The notes beneath the pieces were generated by a model. It was given only the letters and a program-made list of their open reading frames with translations. It searched no databases and was not told where the DNA came from. Of a DNA stretch of 41,037 nucleotides, positions 31,615 to 40,547 are shown one piece after another. This stretch comes from JACMLX01 sp031374935. GTDB lineage: Bacteria > Gemmatimonadota > Gemmatimonadetes > Gemmatimonadales > Gemmatimonadaceae. Both the position numbers and the translations under genes were made by a program. Within the stretch, counting starts at the first letter, position 1. Every line of letters begins with the position of its first letter. Where the stretch lies: positions 1 to 41,037 of the forward strand of contig JANMHB010000100.1 in assembly GCA_031374935.1 (NCBI GenBank), read 5' to 3'.

Positions 31615-31748
31615 CCGGCGGGCCGAGGCTCGTCTCAGCGTCGCTGCGCGGCGTTCACGCAGTGACGAGTGCCCCGCGAATCTGATCCCCTCAGCCGGTC
31701 GATCGCGAGCCGTCCGCGACGGCGTTCCGGTTGATGACGGGATGTCGC

Positions 31749-31774
31749 GCAGTGACGATTTGCATCGTCACTGC
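31749..31774. terminator. Perfect 11-bp stem-loop overlapping the kinase stop
   Basis: GCAGTGACGAT (31749-31759) pairs perfectly with ATCGTCACTGC (31764-31774), with a TTGC loop. It includes the kinase stop codon (31768-31770) and lies between the convergent lipoprotein and kinase genes. The element CGCAGTGACGA also occurs as a direct copy at 31658-31668. No T-tract, but this is one of the strongest hairpins in the window. Confidence 0.65.
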
Positions 31775-34476
31775 ACGCCGCGCGCAGGCGCTGGCTGCGC
31801 GCGGCGGATCCGGTTCCACGCCGGTGTCTGCCGAAACGCGCGGAATCGCGGATCGATCGTGAACCACTGCAGCGTGTACTGCGAATGCTCGATGGCCGTC
31901 TCGAGCCAGAGGGCGGCCTCCGGCTCGTTGCCGATGCCCGAATAGATGGCGGCGATGGATCGCGGATCGACATGATCCAAGGGAAAGTTTCGACCGGCAA
32001 GTTTCCGCGCTTCCAGCAACAACCTGTCGACCTCGCGTTGCGCTGCCTCCGTCTTCCCGGTCAACGCGAGCGCGTACGCGAGATAGTCCCGTTCGAGATC
32101 ATCGAAACCCGGTGCGGTCCCGCCTTTCGCGATCAGGAGCATCGTGTCCGCGAGCTGCATTGCCTGTCGCTCATTTCCGAGCATCAGGGCGGCGTCCACC
32201 TTGTTGTCGAAGTACCACAAGCTGTCATGGAGCGTGCGAAGTCGAAGCTGCCCGGGCGGCCGATCAAGGAACCAGCGACTCAGCCGGGCGCCGGCATATG
32301 GGACGTACGTGAGCGCTTCGAGGCTCGGTTCGCGGATGTGCTCGAGCATCTGTTCGTGGGCGCGCTGCAACGCGATCGAATCACCCCGCATCGCTGCGAC
32401 GGAAATGCGTGCACGCCATCCGCTTTCTGCGGACGAATCGAGTGCCACGAGCCGATCAGCGAACGCGAGCGACGTGCCCAGCTGATGGGTCCGGAGTGCG
32501 ATATACGCCGCAAATACGAGGTTGAGCGTCGATCGTGGGTCGAGAGCGACCGCACGGGTTGCAAGCAGCAGCGCACTGTCAGGATCCACGGCGATGAATT
32601 GAGACCCTGCCCAGCTGAGGATCTCCGCATCATTGGGCGCTGCCTTCACGGCCTGGCTGACCAGCGCTCGCGCTCCGACGCTGTCATGGTCGAAAGATCG
32701 CGTGAGTTTCGCCCCGGCCAGCAGTGTGTAGGGCTCCAGGGGCGCCCGCGTGCGCGCGGCCGCGAGCGTTCGGCGAGCGCGCACTTCTGCACCCCGATCC
32801 TGCGGCGCACCCAGCGCCAGGTTCACGTGATGCATCACCAGCATGCCCCACGCCGCAGAGAAGTTCGAATCGAGCGAGATCGCGAGCTCGATCTCGCGGA
32901 GTGCACGTTCGCGCAGCGCCGGCTCTCCACCATCGCCGTTCGCCACGCCGTCGGCAAAGATCCTCCGCCCGGCCTGGTACGCTGCGTACGCCTGCGGGTT
33001 GTCCGTGAAGCGTCGCTTCAGTGCGACCCGTTCCGTCGGCAGGATGTTCACCTGCAGGGCCTGCGCCACATCCGTCGCGATGCTTCCCTGCGCGGTGAAC
33101 GGATCATCGAGCGTGACATCCGTGGTTTCTCCCGTCCACCTGATGGCACCGGACTTCGCGTCGACCAACGTCGGCGTCACCCGTGCGCGCCACGTTCCTG
33201 CCCCGTCCCTGGCCCAGCGCACCACGCCTTCGAGCAGGTACCTCACGCCAAGCTCCGTCCCGATCTGCTGCGTCGACTTCGTCGTGCCGCGATACTGTGC
33301 CGCACTCCGTCGATCGATGACCATCAGTGACGAGAGGGCTCCGAGCTTGGCCGTGATCGCATCCGTCAGCCCTTCCGTGAACGGCAGCTGATCCGCCGGC
33401 CCGGCATGTTCGAACGGCAACACGGCCATCATGACCGTCGCCGGCGACGCCGTGGATTCACGCCCGCCGAGCGTGTCGCGAGTCCTCCCACGCCACCACG
33501 CTGCCGCTGCCGCGACCAGAAGCACCGCAACTCCCGCCACTGCCGGCCGCCACGGCGCCGCGGTGCCGAACGTCCGCTTCACGCGCTGCGCGTCGGCGCT
33601 GGCTCGCCCATCCGTCCGAGCACCGCTCAGCCGCTGCAGGAGCGCCGTCGCTGACGCGGGTCGATCCTCGGGATCCTTCGCCAGGCACTGCATCACCAAT
33701 GCAGTGATCGTTTCTGGCGCATCCGTCAGTGTCGCCAACGGTGTTGGAATCTCGACCATGTGCGCCGTCAGCAAGTGCTGTGGCGATGTACTGCTGGCGA
33801 AGGGATGCCGGCCGCTCAGGATCTCGTAGGCGACGACTCCCCATGCATACAGATCGGCGCGCTGATCGGTGTCGGGATCTCCGGCCGCTTGTTCCGGCGC
33901 CATGTACGCCGGTGTGCCAAGGGAGATGCCCGTGCGCGTGATGCGGGTTCGCCCGGCAGCGTCGGCATCCTCGGTACGAGACGCATGCAGCGCTTTCGCG
34001 ATACCGAAGTCGGTCACGACCGCCGTACCGCCGGAGAGCAAGATGTTCTCCGGCTTGATGTCGCGATGCACGATGTGCTGTGCGTGCGCATGCACGAGCG
34101 CCTGGGCCACATCTCGCAGCAGGTGGCTCGCTTCGTCCACCGTCATCGGCCCCTGATCGAGCCGTTGCCGCAACGAGGCCCCGCGCACCAGTGGCATGGT
34201 GTAGTACGGTATCCCGGCCGACGTCACACCGGCCGTCAGGAGCGGCACGATGTGCGGTTCCTGCAGCGCCGCCGCCAGCCGGATCTCTCGCTGGAATCGT
34301 TCGACGCTCAGCCCCTCGGCCAGCTCGGGGGCAAGCACCTTGACCACCACATCGCGGCCCAGCGCCTCCTCGCGCGCAACGAACACGCGCGACATCCCGC
34401 CCCCACCGAGCTCGGACTTGAGCGTGAACGCCGCCCCCAGCGAAGCCTGCAGCGTGTCGCGAAGTGGATCGGTCAT
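31768..34476 (-). CDS. Serine/threonine protein kinase with TolB-like and TPR-like C-terminal regions
   Basis: 902 residues. Kinase domain about 15-285: glycine loop GGGGMSRVF, Lys46 in VVVKVL, HRDIKPEN at 137-144, DFG at 156-158 and APE in MAPEQAAG; all catalytic residues present. One membrane helix (PAVAGVAVLLVAAAAAWW, about 308-326) precedes an external part that begins VMMAVLPFEHAGPADQLPFTEGLTDAITAKLGAL, a TolB/FlgO-like fold seen in many such kinases, and then about 400 residues of helical repeats resembling TPRs (e.g. ALREIELAISLDSNFSAAWGML). It is a membrane sensor kinase; ligand and targets are unknown. No ribosome-binding site is visible. The 232-bp gap upstream shows nothing I can name. 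Confidence 0.93.
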   Translation of the reverse strand: MTDPLRDTLQASLGAAFTLKSELGGGGMSRVFVAREEALGRDVVVKVLAPELAEGLSVERFQREIRLAAALQEPHIVPLLTAGVTSAGIPYYTMPLVRGASLRQRLDQGPMTVDEASHLLRDVAQALVHAHAQHIVHRDIKPENILLSGGTAVVTDFGIAKALHASRTEDADAAGRTRITRTGISLGTPAYMAPEQAAGDPDTDQRADLYAWGVVAYEILSGRHPFASSTSPQHLLTAHMVEIPTPLATLTDAPETITALVMQCLAKDPEDRPASATALLQRLSGARTDGRASADAQRVKRTFGTAAPWRPAVAGVAVLLVAAAAAWWRGRTRDTLGGRESTASPATVMMAVLPFEHAGPADQLPFTEGLTDAITAKLGALSSLMVIDRRSAAQYRGTTKSTQQIGTELGVRYLLEGVVRWARDGAGTWRARVTPTLVDAKSGAIRWTGETTDVTLDDPFTAQGSIATDVAQALQVNILPTERVALKRRFTDNPQAYAAYQAGRRIFADGVANGDGGEPALRERALREIELAISLDSNFSAAWGMLVMHHVNLALGAPQDRGAEVRARRTLAAARTRAPLEPYTLLAGAKLTRSFDHDSVGARALVSQAVKAAPNDAEILSWAGSQFIAVDPDSALLLATRAVALDPRSTLNLVFAAYIALRTHQLGTSLAFADRLVALDSSAESGWRARISVAAMRGDSIALQRAHEQMLEHIREPSLEALTYVPYAGARLSRWFLDRPPGQLRLRTLHDSLWYFDNKVDAALMLGNERQAMQLADTMLLIAKGGTAPGFDDLERDYLAYALALTGKTEAAQREVDRLLLEARKLAGRNFPLDHVDPRSIAAIYSGIGNEPEAALWLETAIEHSQYTLQWFTIDPRFRAFRQTPAWNRIRRAQPAPARGVQ

Positions 34477-34708
34477 CGGACGGGCGGGGAGAGTGAATCC
34501 TTACCCCCGAAGCTACCTCGGCGAACCCGGCACGACAGTCTGCGCCGCACCGATGAGCGTGAGACTCGGTGACAGGCCCAACCGCGAGTGCGGTGGTGGT
34601 GGTGCAGGTCGGGCCGACGGCTTTGCAGTGGTGGACGTGACCCCATCCCCTCCACGCCTCCGCGTGAACAGGTCTGACGATCCCGCGTGCCTGTCCCGCG
34701 TGCCCGGG

Positions 34709-35611
34709 CTACGCGTATCGCGCTGCTGTCGCGACCGTCTGCAGGTGCACCTGCACGGTGGTCGCGATGTCGACGCCGTAGCCGCCAGCGATGGTGACAC
34801 ACACCGGCAGCCCCACCTCTCGGCACGTCCGAATCACCAGGTCGTCGCGCTGGGCCAGGCCTTCGAACGACAGCTTGAGGCGGCCCAACCGATCCCCTTC
34901 GTGCGGGTCGGCGCCCGCGAGATAGACCACCAGATCGGCGCGTGCCGCGTGCAGCACGTCGGGTAGGGCGTCGCGCAGCCGGGCGAGGTACTCATCGTCA
35001 CCGATGCCGTCGTCGAGCGCTTCGTCGCGGCTGCCGTTCACCTTGTGGAACGGGAAGTTCTTCGCGCCATGCATGTTGAAGGTGTACACGCTCTCGTCAC
35101 CTGCGAACACGGCGTTGGTGCCGTTCCCCTGATGGACATCGAGGTCGATGATGCAGGCGCGACGGATGTGGCCCACGGCCTGCAGGCGACGGATCGCGAT
35201 CGCCACGTCGTTGAAGACACAGAAGCCTTCGCCGCGATCGGGAAAGGCGTGATGTGTGCCGCCTGCGAGATTCATCGCGATGCCGTGCGACACGGCGCGC
35301 TCGCTTGATTCGATGGTGCCGCGCACCACCCGGAACGCGCGTTCCACGAAGGCCTCGCTCCACGGCAGCCCGATCCGACGCTGATGGGCGGGGTCGAGTG
35401 TGCCGTGCTCCACGCCATCGACGTACGCTGGCGTGTGCACCCGCAGCAGGTCTGCGTGGTCTGCACGCGGCGGCTCGTGCAGCGTGGAGGCCGTGACCAG
35501 CCCTGCGGCCAGCGCCCCCTCGCGCAGCAGCGCGTACTTCACCATCGGAAAGCGGTGGCCGTCCGGCAGCGTGATCGCATACCGCGGAGACGACCAGCAG
35601 TGCAGCGGCAT
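34709..35611 (-). CDS. Histone-deacetylase-family (class II-like) amidohydrolase
   Basis: 300 residues from ATG 35611. HDAC/AcuC/AphA-superfamily motifs: GGTHHAFPDRGEGFCVFNDVAIAI (the His pair), IIDLDVHQGNGTNAVFAGD with zinc ligands Asp and His, YLAGADPHEGDRLGRLKLS with the third ligand Asp, and IAGGYG. Bacterial members remove acetyl groups from acetoin-related proteins or acetylpolyamines. The GDRLGRLKLS loop groups it with short bacterial class IV/II-type enzymes. Substrate unknown. It is 55 bp from the M42 gene upstream. Confidence 0.88.
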   Translation of the reverse strand: MPLHCWSSPRYAITLPDGHRFPMVKYALLREGALAAGLVTASTLHEPPRADHADLLRVHTPAYVDGVEHGTLDPAHQRRIGLPWSEAFVERAFRVVRGTIESSERAVSHGIAMNLAGGTHHAFPDRGEGFCVFNDVAIAIRRLQAVGHIRRACIIDLDVHQGNGTNAVFAGDESVYTFNMHGAKNFPFHKVNGSRDEALDDGIGDDEYLARLRDALPDVLHAARADLVVYLAGADPHEGDRLGRLKLSFEGLAQRDDLVIRTCREVGLPVCVTIAGGYGVDIATTVQVHLQTVATAARYA

Positions 35612-35666
35612 GTCGGTCAGGCCCGATGTTCGCCGCCGGCGTGCCTTGGCACACCGGCGGTGTTCG

Positions 35667-36734
35667 TCACCGGTCCGTGAAGTCCGTGGTCGAGTCCACC
35701 CGACGGCAGACTTCGGCAATCAGCGTCGCGGCGTGATCGAGATCGTCGAGACTGACCATCTCGTTCGGCGAGTGCATGTAGCGATTCGGGATCGAGACCA
35801 GCGCGGTCGCGACGCCATCGCGCGCCAGCTGAATCGCGTCCGCATCCGTACTCGTCGCCCGACCCGCCGCGTGCAGCGAGTACGGCATCTCGAGCGATTC
35901 CGCCGTGTCGCGCAACAGCCGGAAGACCACCGGACTGATCACGCTGCCGCGGCTCAGCACAGGACCGCCGCCGAGTTTGTGCTCGCCCACTTCCTTCTTC
36001 TCGATGCTGGGATGATCCGTGGCAAAGGTCACGTCGACGGCGATCGCCATCTGCGGGCCGAGTGCCTGCGCGGCCACACGGGCGCCGCCGCCGGAGTAGC
36101 CGATCTCCTCCTGACAGGTGGCGACGGCCACCACGCGAGCCGAACCCGGCTTGGCGGCGTAGCGTCGCAACGCTTCGAGCACGATGAACGCGCCGATGCG
36201 GTCGTCGATGCTCCGCGACACGATCCGGTTGTTCGGCATGTCGGTGACCTTCGCATCCAGCACACCACAATCGCCCACCGACAGCCGCTCCGAGGCTTCG
36301 GCCCGGTTCTGCGCGCCGATGTCCACCCACATGTCGGCGAACTTCGTCACCTTCTCGCGCTCGTCCGGCTTCATCAGGTGAATCGGCTTCTTGCCCACCA
36401 CACCGTAGACCTCCCCGCTGCGCCCGATGAACCGGATGCGCTGGCCCACCAGCACCTGCGTGTCCCAGCCGCCGATGCCTTCGATGTAGGCAAAGCCGTT
36501 GTCGTCGATCCAGGTCACAATCACACCGATTTCATCGATGTGCCCCGCGAGCAGAATGGTCGGACCGCCGCTGCCGGGCACTTCGGCGATCGAGTTGCCG
36601 ATGACGTCGGAGCGGACCGAGGCAAACGTCGCGGCTTCGGTGCGCCAGACTTTGGCCGGTGCAGACTCGAAGCCGGAGGGGCCGGGCGTGTCGAGCAGCG
36701 TCTTCAGAAAGGCGATTGAGGATTCGTTGAGCAT
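35667..36734 (-). CDS. M42-family metallopeptidase
   Basis: 355 residues. Di-zinc peptidase motifs: LLAGHIDEIGVIVTWID (His and Asp), SRSIDDRIGAFIVLEALRR (bridging Asp), ATCQEEIGYSGGGARVAA (catalytic Glu pair), AIAVDVTFATDHP (Asp) and IPNRYMHSPNEMVSLDDLD (His). M42 enzymes are dodecameric cytosolic aminopeptidases that finish peptide breakdown; the family is often mislabelled as endoglucanase. No ribosome-binding site precedes the ATG; TAGTCT-like AT-rich sequence lies just before it. Confidence 0.92.
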   Translation of the reverse strand: MLNESSIAFLKTLLDTPGPSGFESAPAKVWRTEAATFASVRSDVIGNSIAEVPGSGGPTILLAGHIDEIGVIVTWIDDNGFAYIEGIGGWDTQVLVGQRIRFIGRSGEVYGVVGKKPIHLMKPDEREKVTKFADMWVDIGAQNRAEASERLSVGDCGVLDAKVTDMPNNRIVSRSIDDRIGAFIVLEALRRYAAKPGSARVVAVATCQEEIGYSGGGARVAAQALGPQMAIAVDVTFATDHPSIEKKEVGEHKLGGGPVLSRGSVISPVVFRLLRDTAESLEMPYSLHAAGRATSTDADAIQLARDGVATALVSIPNRYMHSPNEMVSLDDLDHAATLIAEVCRRVDSTTDFTDR

Positions 36735-36813
36735 GATAGAAGACTAATTGACCGCCTCAGGGTTACATCCCCCCGCGCGAAACCCTCCGAACCTGGCGCC
36801 CGGCGGCGTCCGC

Positions 36814-38538
36814 TCAACGCGCAGTGCGCTCGTACACCTGCGTGCCAGCAACCCAGGTCTGCAGCACCGTCGTTCGCAGGACGAGTTCGGGCGCGACACG
36901 CATGATGTCCTGATCCAGCACCACGAAATCCGCATACTTCCCCGCCGTCAGCGACCCGAGTACCTGCTCCTGGAACGCGGCCTTCGCCGGCCAGATCGTC
37001 ATCGAGCGCAGCGCTTCCTCACGCGTCATCCGTTGCTCGGGGTACCAGCCACCGGCCGGAAAATCGTCCGCATCCTGCCGGGCAATGGCGGCGTGGAAGC
37101 TGATCAGCGGATTGACCATCTCCACCGGAAAGTCGCTGCCGTTCGGGATGATCACCCCGGCTGCGAGCAGCGAACGCCAGGCATAGGCACCGCGCAGCCG
37201 CTCCGTGCCAAGCCGGTTGGCCGCCCAGTACATATCACTCGTCTGATGGCTGGCCTGCATGCTCGGGATCACGCCGAGCGCCGCAAAGCGGGGGATGTCG
37301 GCGTGGTGGATGATCTGCGAGTGCTCGATCCGGAAGCGATGGTCGGCGGTTGGCACGGCCTTGAATGCGGCGTCGTAGGCGTCGAGCACCAGGCGGTTGG
37401 CCCGATCACCGATGGCGTGCGTGGCCACCTGCCAGCCGCTGCGCAGGGCGCGTTCACCGACACTCTGAATCCACGCCGGCTGCTGCACGAGCAGGCCGTT
37501 GTTCTGCGCATCGTCCGCATACGGATCGAGGAGCGCCGCCCCGCGCGAGCCAAGCGCGCCATCGCCATACAGCTTGATGCTGCGAACCCAGAGCCGGCCA
37601 TCGAACAGGGCACTGCGCGGCCCCTTGGCAAAGGCCCAGGCGACGCTCGCGCTGTCGCCGCTCACCAGCACGTACGCGCGCAGCGTCATTTCGCCTGCCT
37701 GCGCCGCCTGCTCGTACGTGCCGACGATTGCCGGCGACACGCCCATCTCATGGATGCCCGTCAGCCCCCAACGATTCGCCTCGCGAACGGCACTCCTCAA
37801 TACATCGCGAGGGTTCGCGGCTTCACCCCCTTTTTCGGCCGCAGCCAGCAGGTTCTGTGCATTGTCGACGAACACCCCCGTCGCCGCGCCGCTCGTGTTC
37901 CTCAGCACGCGACCACCCTGCGGATCTTTGGTCTCGGCCGTGATGCCGGCCGTTCGCATCGCCATCATGTTGGCCAGCGTAGCGTGGCCGTCCACCCGCT
38001 CGAGCAGCACGGGATGGTCCGGCGTGGCGGTGCTCAACGCCTGATGGTCGGGCAGCCGCGTGTCGCTCCAGTCGTTCTGGTCCCAGCCGCGCCCCAGCAC
38101 CGGTGTGCCTTTGGGCAGCGTGGCCGCTTTGGCCACGACCCTCGCAATCACCTCCGCGTAGGATTTCGTTCCCGTCAGATCCACCTGCCGAAGGGTGACG
38201 CCCAGCCCGTACAGATGCGCGTGGGCATCGGTCATTCCAGGAATGATGGTCTTGCCGCCGGCATTCACGACGGTCGTCGTTGGCCCGCGCAGCGCCAGCG
38301 CCTCCACTCCGCTCCCCACGAATTGCAGGCGCCCGCCGCTGACGGCCATCGCCTCCGCCATCGGCTGCGTTTCATCCGCGGTGTAGATGCGCGCGTTGGT
38401 GATGATGAGTTCCGCGCGTGCCGGCGCGGTGCGCGCCGCGGGCGACTGTGCCGCCAGTGGCAGTGCGATCGCGCAGAGCAGCGCTGAACCGGTGATTCGG
38501 AATGACTGCACGGAGGGCGGGGTGGGCGTGGTGACCAT
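36814..38538 (-). CDS. Secreted YtcJ-like amidohydrolase
   Basis: 574 residues from ATG 38538; a longer frame exists but the signal peptide (ITGSALLCAIALPLAAQ) fits this start. Composite domain begins AELIITNARIYTADE. Metal and active-site residues: DAHAHLYG (HxH), VRSIKLYGDGALGSRGA (carboxylated Lys), THAIGDRANRLVLDAY (His), IEHSQIIHHAD (His) and PNGSDFPVEMVNP (Asp). The family hydrolyses C-N bonds of varied small molecules; substrate unknown. A periplasmic or outer location is expected from the signal. Confidence 0.9.
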   Translation of the reverse strand: MVTTPTPPSVQSFRITGSALLCAIALPLAAQSPAARTAPARAELIITNARIYTADETQPMAEAMAVSGGRLQFVGSGVEALALRGPTTTVVNAGGKTIIPGMTDAHAHLYGLGVTLRQVDLTGTKSYAEVIARVVAKAATLPKGTPVLGRGWDQNDWSDTRLPDHQALSTATPDHPVLLERVDGHATLANMMAMRTAGITAETKDPQGGRVLRNTSGAATGVFVDNAQNLLAAAEKGGEAANPRDVLRSAVREANRWGLTGIHEMGVSPAIVGTYEQAAQAGEMTLRAYVLVSGDSASVAWAFAKGPRSALFDGRLWVRSIKLYGDGALGSRGAALLDPYADDAQNNGLLVQQPAWIQSVGERALRSGWQVATHAIGDRANRLVLDAYDAAFKAVPTADHRFRIEHSQIIHHADIPRFAALGVIPSMQASHQTSDMYWAANRLGTERLRGAYAWRSLLAAGVIIPNGSDFPVEMVNPLISFHAAIARQDADDFPAGGWYPEQRMTREEALRSMTIWPAKAAFQEQVLGSLTAGKYADFVVLDQDIMRVAPELVLRTTVLQTWVAGTQVYERTAR

Positions 38539-38607
38539 CTGGCGTCGGGGCCATTGACTCGCGCCTACGCTACCGCGCTGATGCCCATTCCGCGACCGCC
38601 AACGAAA

Positions 38608-38647
38608 GACGGCCCCGCGGATCCATGCCGGATCCAGCGGGGCCGTC
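38608..38647 (-). terminator. Strong intrinsic terminator of the fasciclin gene
   Basis: GACGGCCCCGC (38608-38618) pairs with GCGGGGCCGTC (38637-38647). Inside, two GGATCC hexamers (38619-38624 and 38630-38635) pair with each other, with one bulged base and a 5-nt loop: 17 base pairs in total. On the minus strand the stem is followed by TTTCGTT. It lies 41 bp past the fasciclin stop. Confidence 0.85.
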
Positions 38648-38688
38648 ACCTGCAATCATCCCGGCATGCGCCGGAATGAATACCACAA

Positions 38689-39198
38689 CTAGTGCTTCAT
38701 TCCGCTCATCGAAGCCGGCGGCATCAGGACGGTGTCGATGACGTGAATCACGCCGTTCTTCGCCTTGATGTCGGTCGCCGTGACGGTGGTGTTGCCATTC
38801 AGCATCACCTTGCCGCCCACAACCTTGATCGCAACCTTGCTGCCCTGCACCGTGACGGCTTCCGACAGACCGACGACCTGCGCGGCCATCACCGAGCCGG
38901 CGACGACGTGATACGTCAGGACGGCCGTCAGCTTGGCCTTGTCGGCCAGCAGGGCCTGCAGCGCTGCCGGCGGGATCTTGGCGAACGCGGCATCGGTCGG
39001 CGCGAACACGGTGAACGGACCCGTGCCCTTCAGGGTCTCGACCAGGCCGGCCACCGTCAGTGCCTTCGCCAGCGTGTTGAACGTACCCGCTGCCACTGCG
39101 GTCTCGACGATATCCTTCTCAGCTGCCTGTGCGCGGGCCGAAACCGGCGCGAGCACTACGGCGCCAACCAGCGCCACTGCGGTCATGAAACGCTTCAT
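38689..39198 (-). CDS. Secreted fasciclin (FAS1) domain protein
   Basis: 169 residues. Signal peptide MKRFMTAVALVGAVVLAPVSARA, then one FAS1 domain: DIVETAVAAGTFNTLAKALTVAGLVETLKGTGPFTVFAPTDAAFAKIP, LTYHVVAGSVMAAQV, and NGVIHVIDTVLMPP at the end. FAS1 domains mediate adhesion or matrix contacts. It stands alone, with its own strong terminator. A two-codon frame (ATG ATT TGA) lies just upstream, probably by chance. The 265 bp between this gene and the SIMPL gene show nothing I can name. Confidence 0.93.
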   Translation of the reverse strand: MKRFMTAVALVGAVVLAPVSARAQAAEKDIVETAVAAGTFNTLAKALTVAGLVETLKGTGPFTVFAPTDAAFAKIPPAALQALLADKAKLTAVLTYHVVAGSVMAAQVVGLSEAVTVQGSKVAIKVVGGKVMLNGNTTVTATDIKAKNGVIHVIDTVLMPPASMSGMKH

Positions 39199-39463
39199 CG
39201 GTCAAATCATCCTGGAATTCAGATTCGCGAACCGGCACGGTGAGCTCCGCGCATCGGCTCCACACTGCGAAGGGAGTTCGTCGCCAGACTGTTCCCGGAT
39301 GCACCCTCCACTGTTCCGCTCGGTGAACGCAATCTGGCAGGACCATCGTGGTGCAGATGACGGGGCACCCACACGTCCTGTCATCGATGCTCGCCCGCGA
39401 GCAGCACGTCGGGCAGTCCTGCTCAGTCCGGGATCCTGGCGCCTGCCCCGCCTGCATGACGCG

Positions 39464-40210
39464 TCAACGCGGCGCCCCAGGGATGAACTGCCACCGTCCG
39501 ACCACCGTTGCCGTCACGGTCTGTTCGGTGGGTGCCATCACCGGCGTCGATTCATCGGCCACCTTCGCCCGCATCGACATGGCCATCACCGGCATCGGCT
39601 GCGGTGACTCCATCATCTGGCTGCTGAGCGACACCAGCGGCCCGAGTGTCCCGCCAGCGGCCTTCGCCATCACCTCGGCGCTCAGCCGCGCGTTGGTGCT
39701 GGCGCTGCCAAGTGCGTCGCGCTTCGTCGCATCCAGCTGCGAGGCGTAGTACGAGAGCCCGCTGATGTTGTTGGCGCCGGCACCGAGCGAGGCATCGATC
39801 ACCTTGCCGACGAGGTCGAGCGATCGGACCTCCACTCGGATCGTGTTGCTGGCGTCATAGCCGGTCAGCTCGGGCTTGCGTCCATCCGGAAAGTACCGGT
39901 ACGACGGGTTCACCGAGTAGTTCATCGTGCTGATCTGGTCGCGTGGAATGCCCGCCGCGCGCACGGCGTCCAGAATGGCGGTCGCCAACCGTGCATTCTC
40001 CTGTCCGGCCAGCGCCGCCGTGCGTCCCTTGACCTGCACACCGAGGTAGATCAGTGCGCGATCGGGGGTGACCTTGGCCTCGCCGCTGCCGCCGACTTCG
40101 ATGGTCGGTGGTGCGGGCGGCGCGGACGACGCCTGTGCCGCCAGCGAGCTCGCAATCAGCGCGCTGAGCAGCAGGGATGACGCCTTCGACGCGCGACGGA
40201 TCTTCTGCAT
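39464..40210 (-). CDS. Secreted SIMPL-domain protein
   Basis: 248 residues from ATG 40210, with GGAG nine bases upstream. A signal peptide (ASSLLLSALIASSLAAQA) precedes the SIMPL/DUF541 fold: IEVGGSGEAKVTPDRALIYLGVQVKGRTAALAGQENARLATAILDAVRAAGIPRDQISTMNYSVNPSYRY, GYDASNTIRVEVRSLDLVGKVIDASLGAGANNISGLSYYAS and ARLSAEVMAKAAGG. Members are envelope proteins of oxidative or outer-membrane stress (YggE-like). No partner genes adjacent. Confidence 0.9.
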   Translation of the reverse strand: MQKIRRASKASSLLLSALIASSLAAQASSAPPAPPTIEVGGSGEAKVTPDRALIYLGVQVKGRTAALAGQENARLATAILDAVRAAGIPRDQISTMNYSVNPSYRYFPDGRKPELTGYDASNTIRVEVRSLDLVGKVIDASLGAGANNISGLSYYASQLDATKRDALGSASTNARLSAEVMAKAAGGTLGPLVSLSSQMMESPQPMPVMAMSMRAKVADESTPVMAPTEQTVTATVVGRWQFIPGAPR

Positions 40211-40382
40211 GGTGCAATGCTCCGGAAAGTGGTGTGCAGGTGCGCCGGAGTGCCGGCGGCACAGACGGGAGATGCATACGAACGGCTGGAATGCACAGCG
40301 GCGATGATACCCGGTGGTGTGCGCAGTGTGCCGCACATATGGGGCCGGCAGCGGTCTCGTGTTTCGGGCGCAGCCCAGTGCC

Positions 40383-40457
40383 GGTAAGGGTTTCCGCCAC
40401 ATCGTGGCGGTTGTGCTTCCGGTCCCGACGCCGCGCGAACTCCGAAAAACCCTTACC
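40383..40457 (+). promoter_or_regulatory. Nested inverted repeats upstream of HU
   Basis: GGTAAGGGTTT (40383-40393) is the exact complement of AAACCCTTACC (40447-40457), 53 bp apart. Immediately inside the left arm, CCGCCAC (40394-40400) and GTGGCGG (40404-40410) form a 7-bp hairpin. The whole lies 91-165 bp before the HU start, in the divergent gap. It could be a leader-RNA structure or a DNA site for HU itself or another regulator. The rest of the 337-bp gap (40211-40547) has no gene. Confidence 0.6.
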
Positions 40458-40547
40458 CCGCTTGCAGAAATTCGGGGTGGCTATCAGTTTCCCCGTGCGC
40501 CACTGGCGCGGAATCACGTGTCAACCGTCATCTGGGAGAAGGGAATC

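Noticed and set aside
31885..33330. 481-residue plus-strand frame opposite the kinase
   Set aside because: Arg/His-rich shadow within the kinase C-terminal region.
36748..38487. 579-residue plus-strand frame opposite the amidohydrolase
   Set aside because: Antisense shadow; the minus strand has signal peptide and complete metal-site motifs.
39199..39463. Small genes in the gap between fasciclin and SIMPL genes
   Set aside because: Short frames exist on both strands but are Arg/Ser/Cys-rich, without ribosome-binding sites or motifs.
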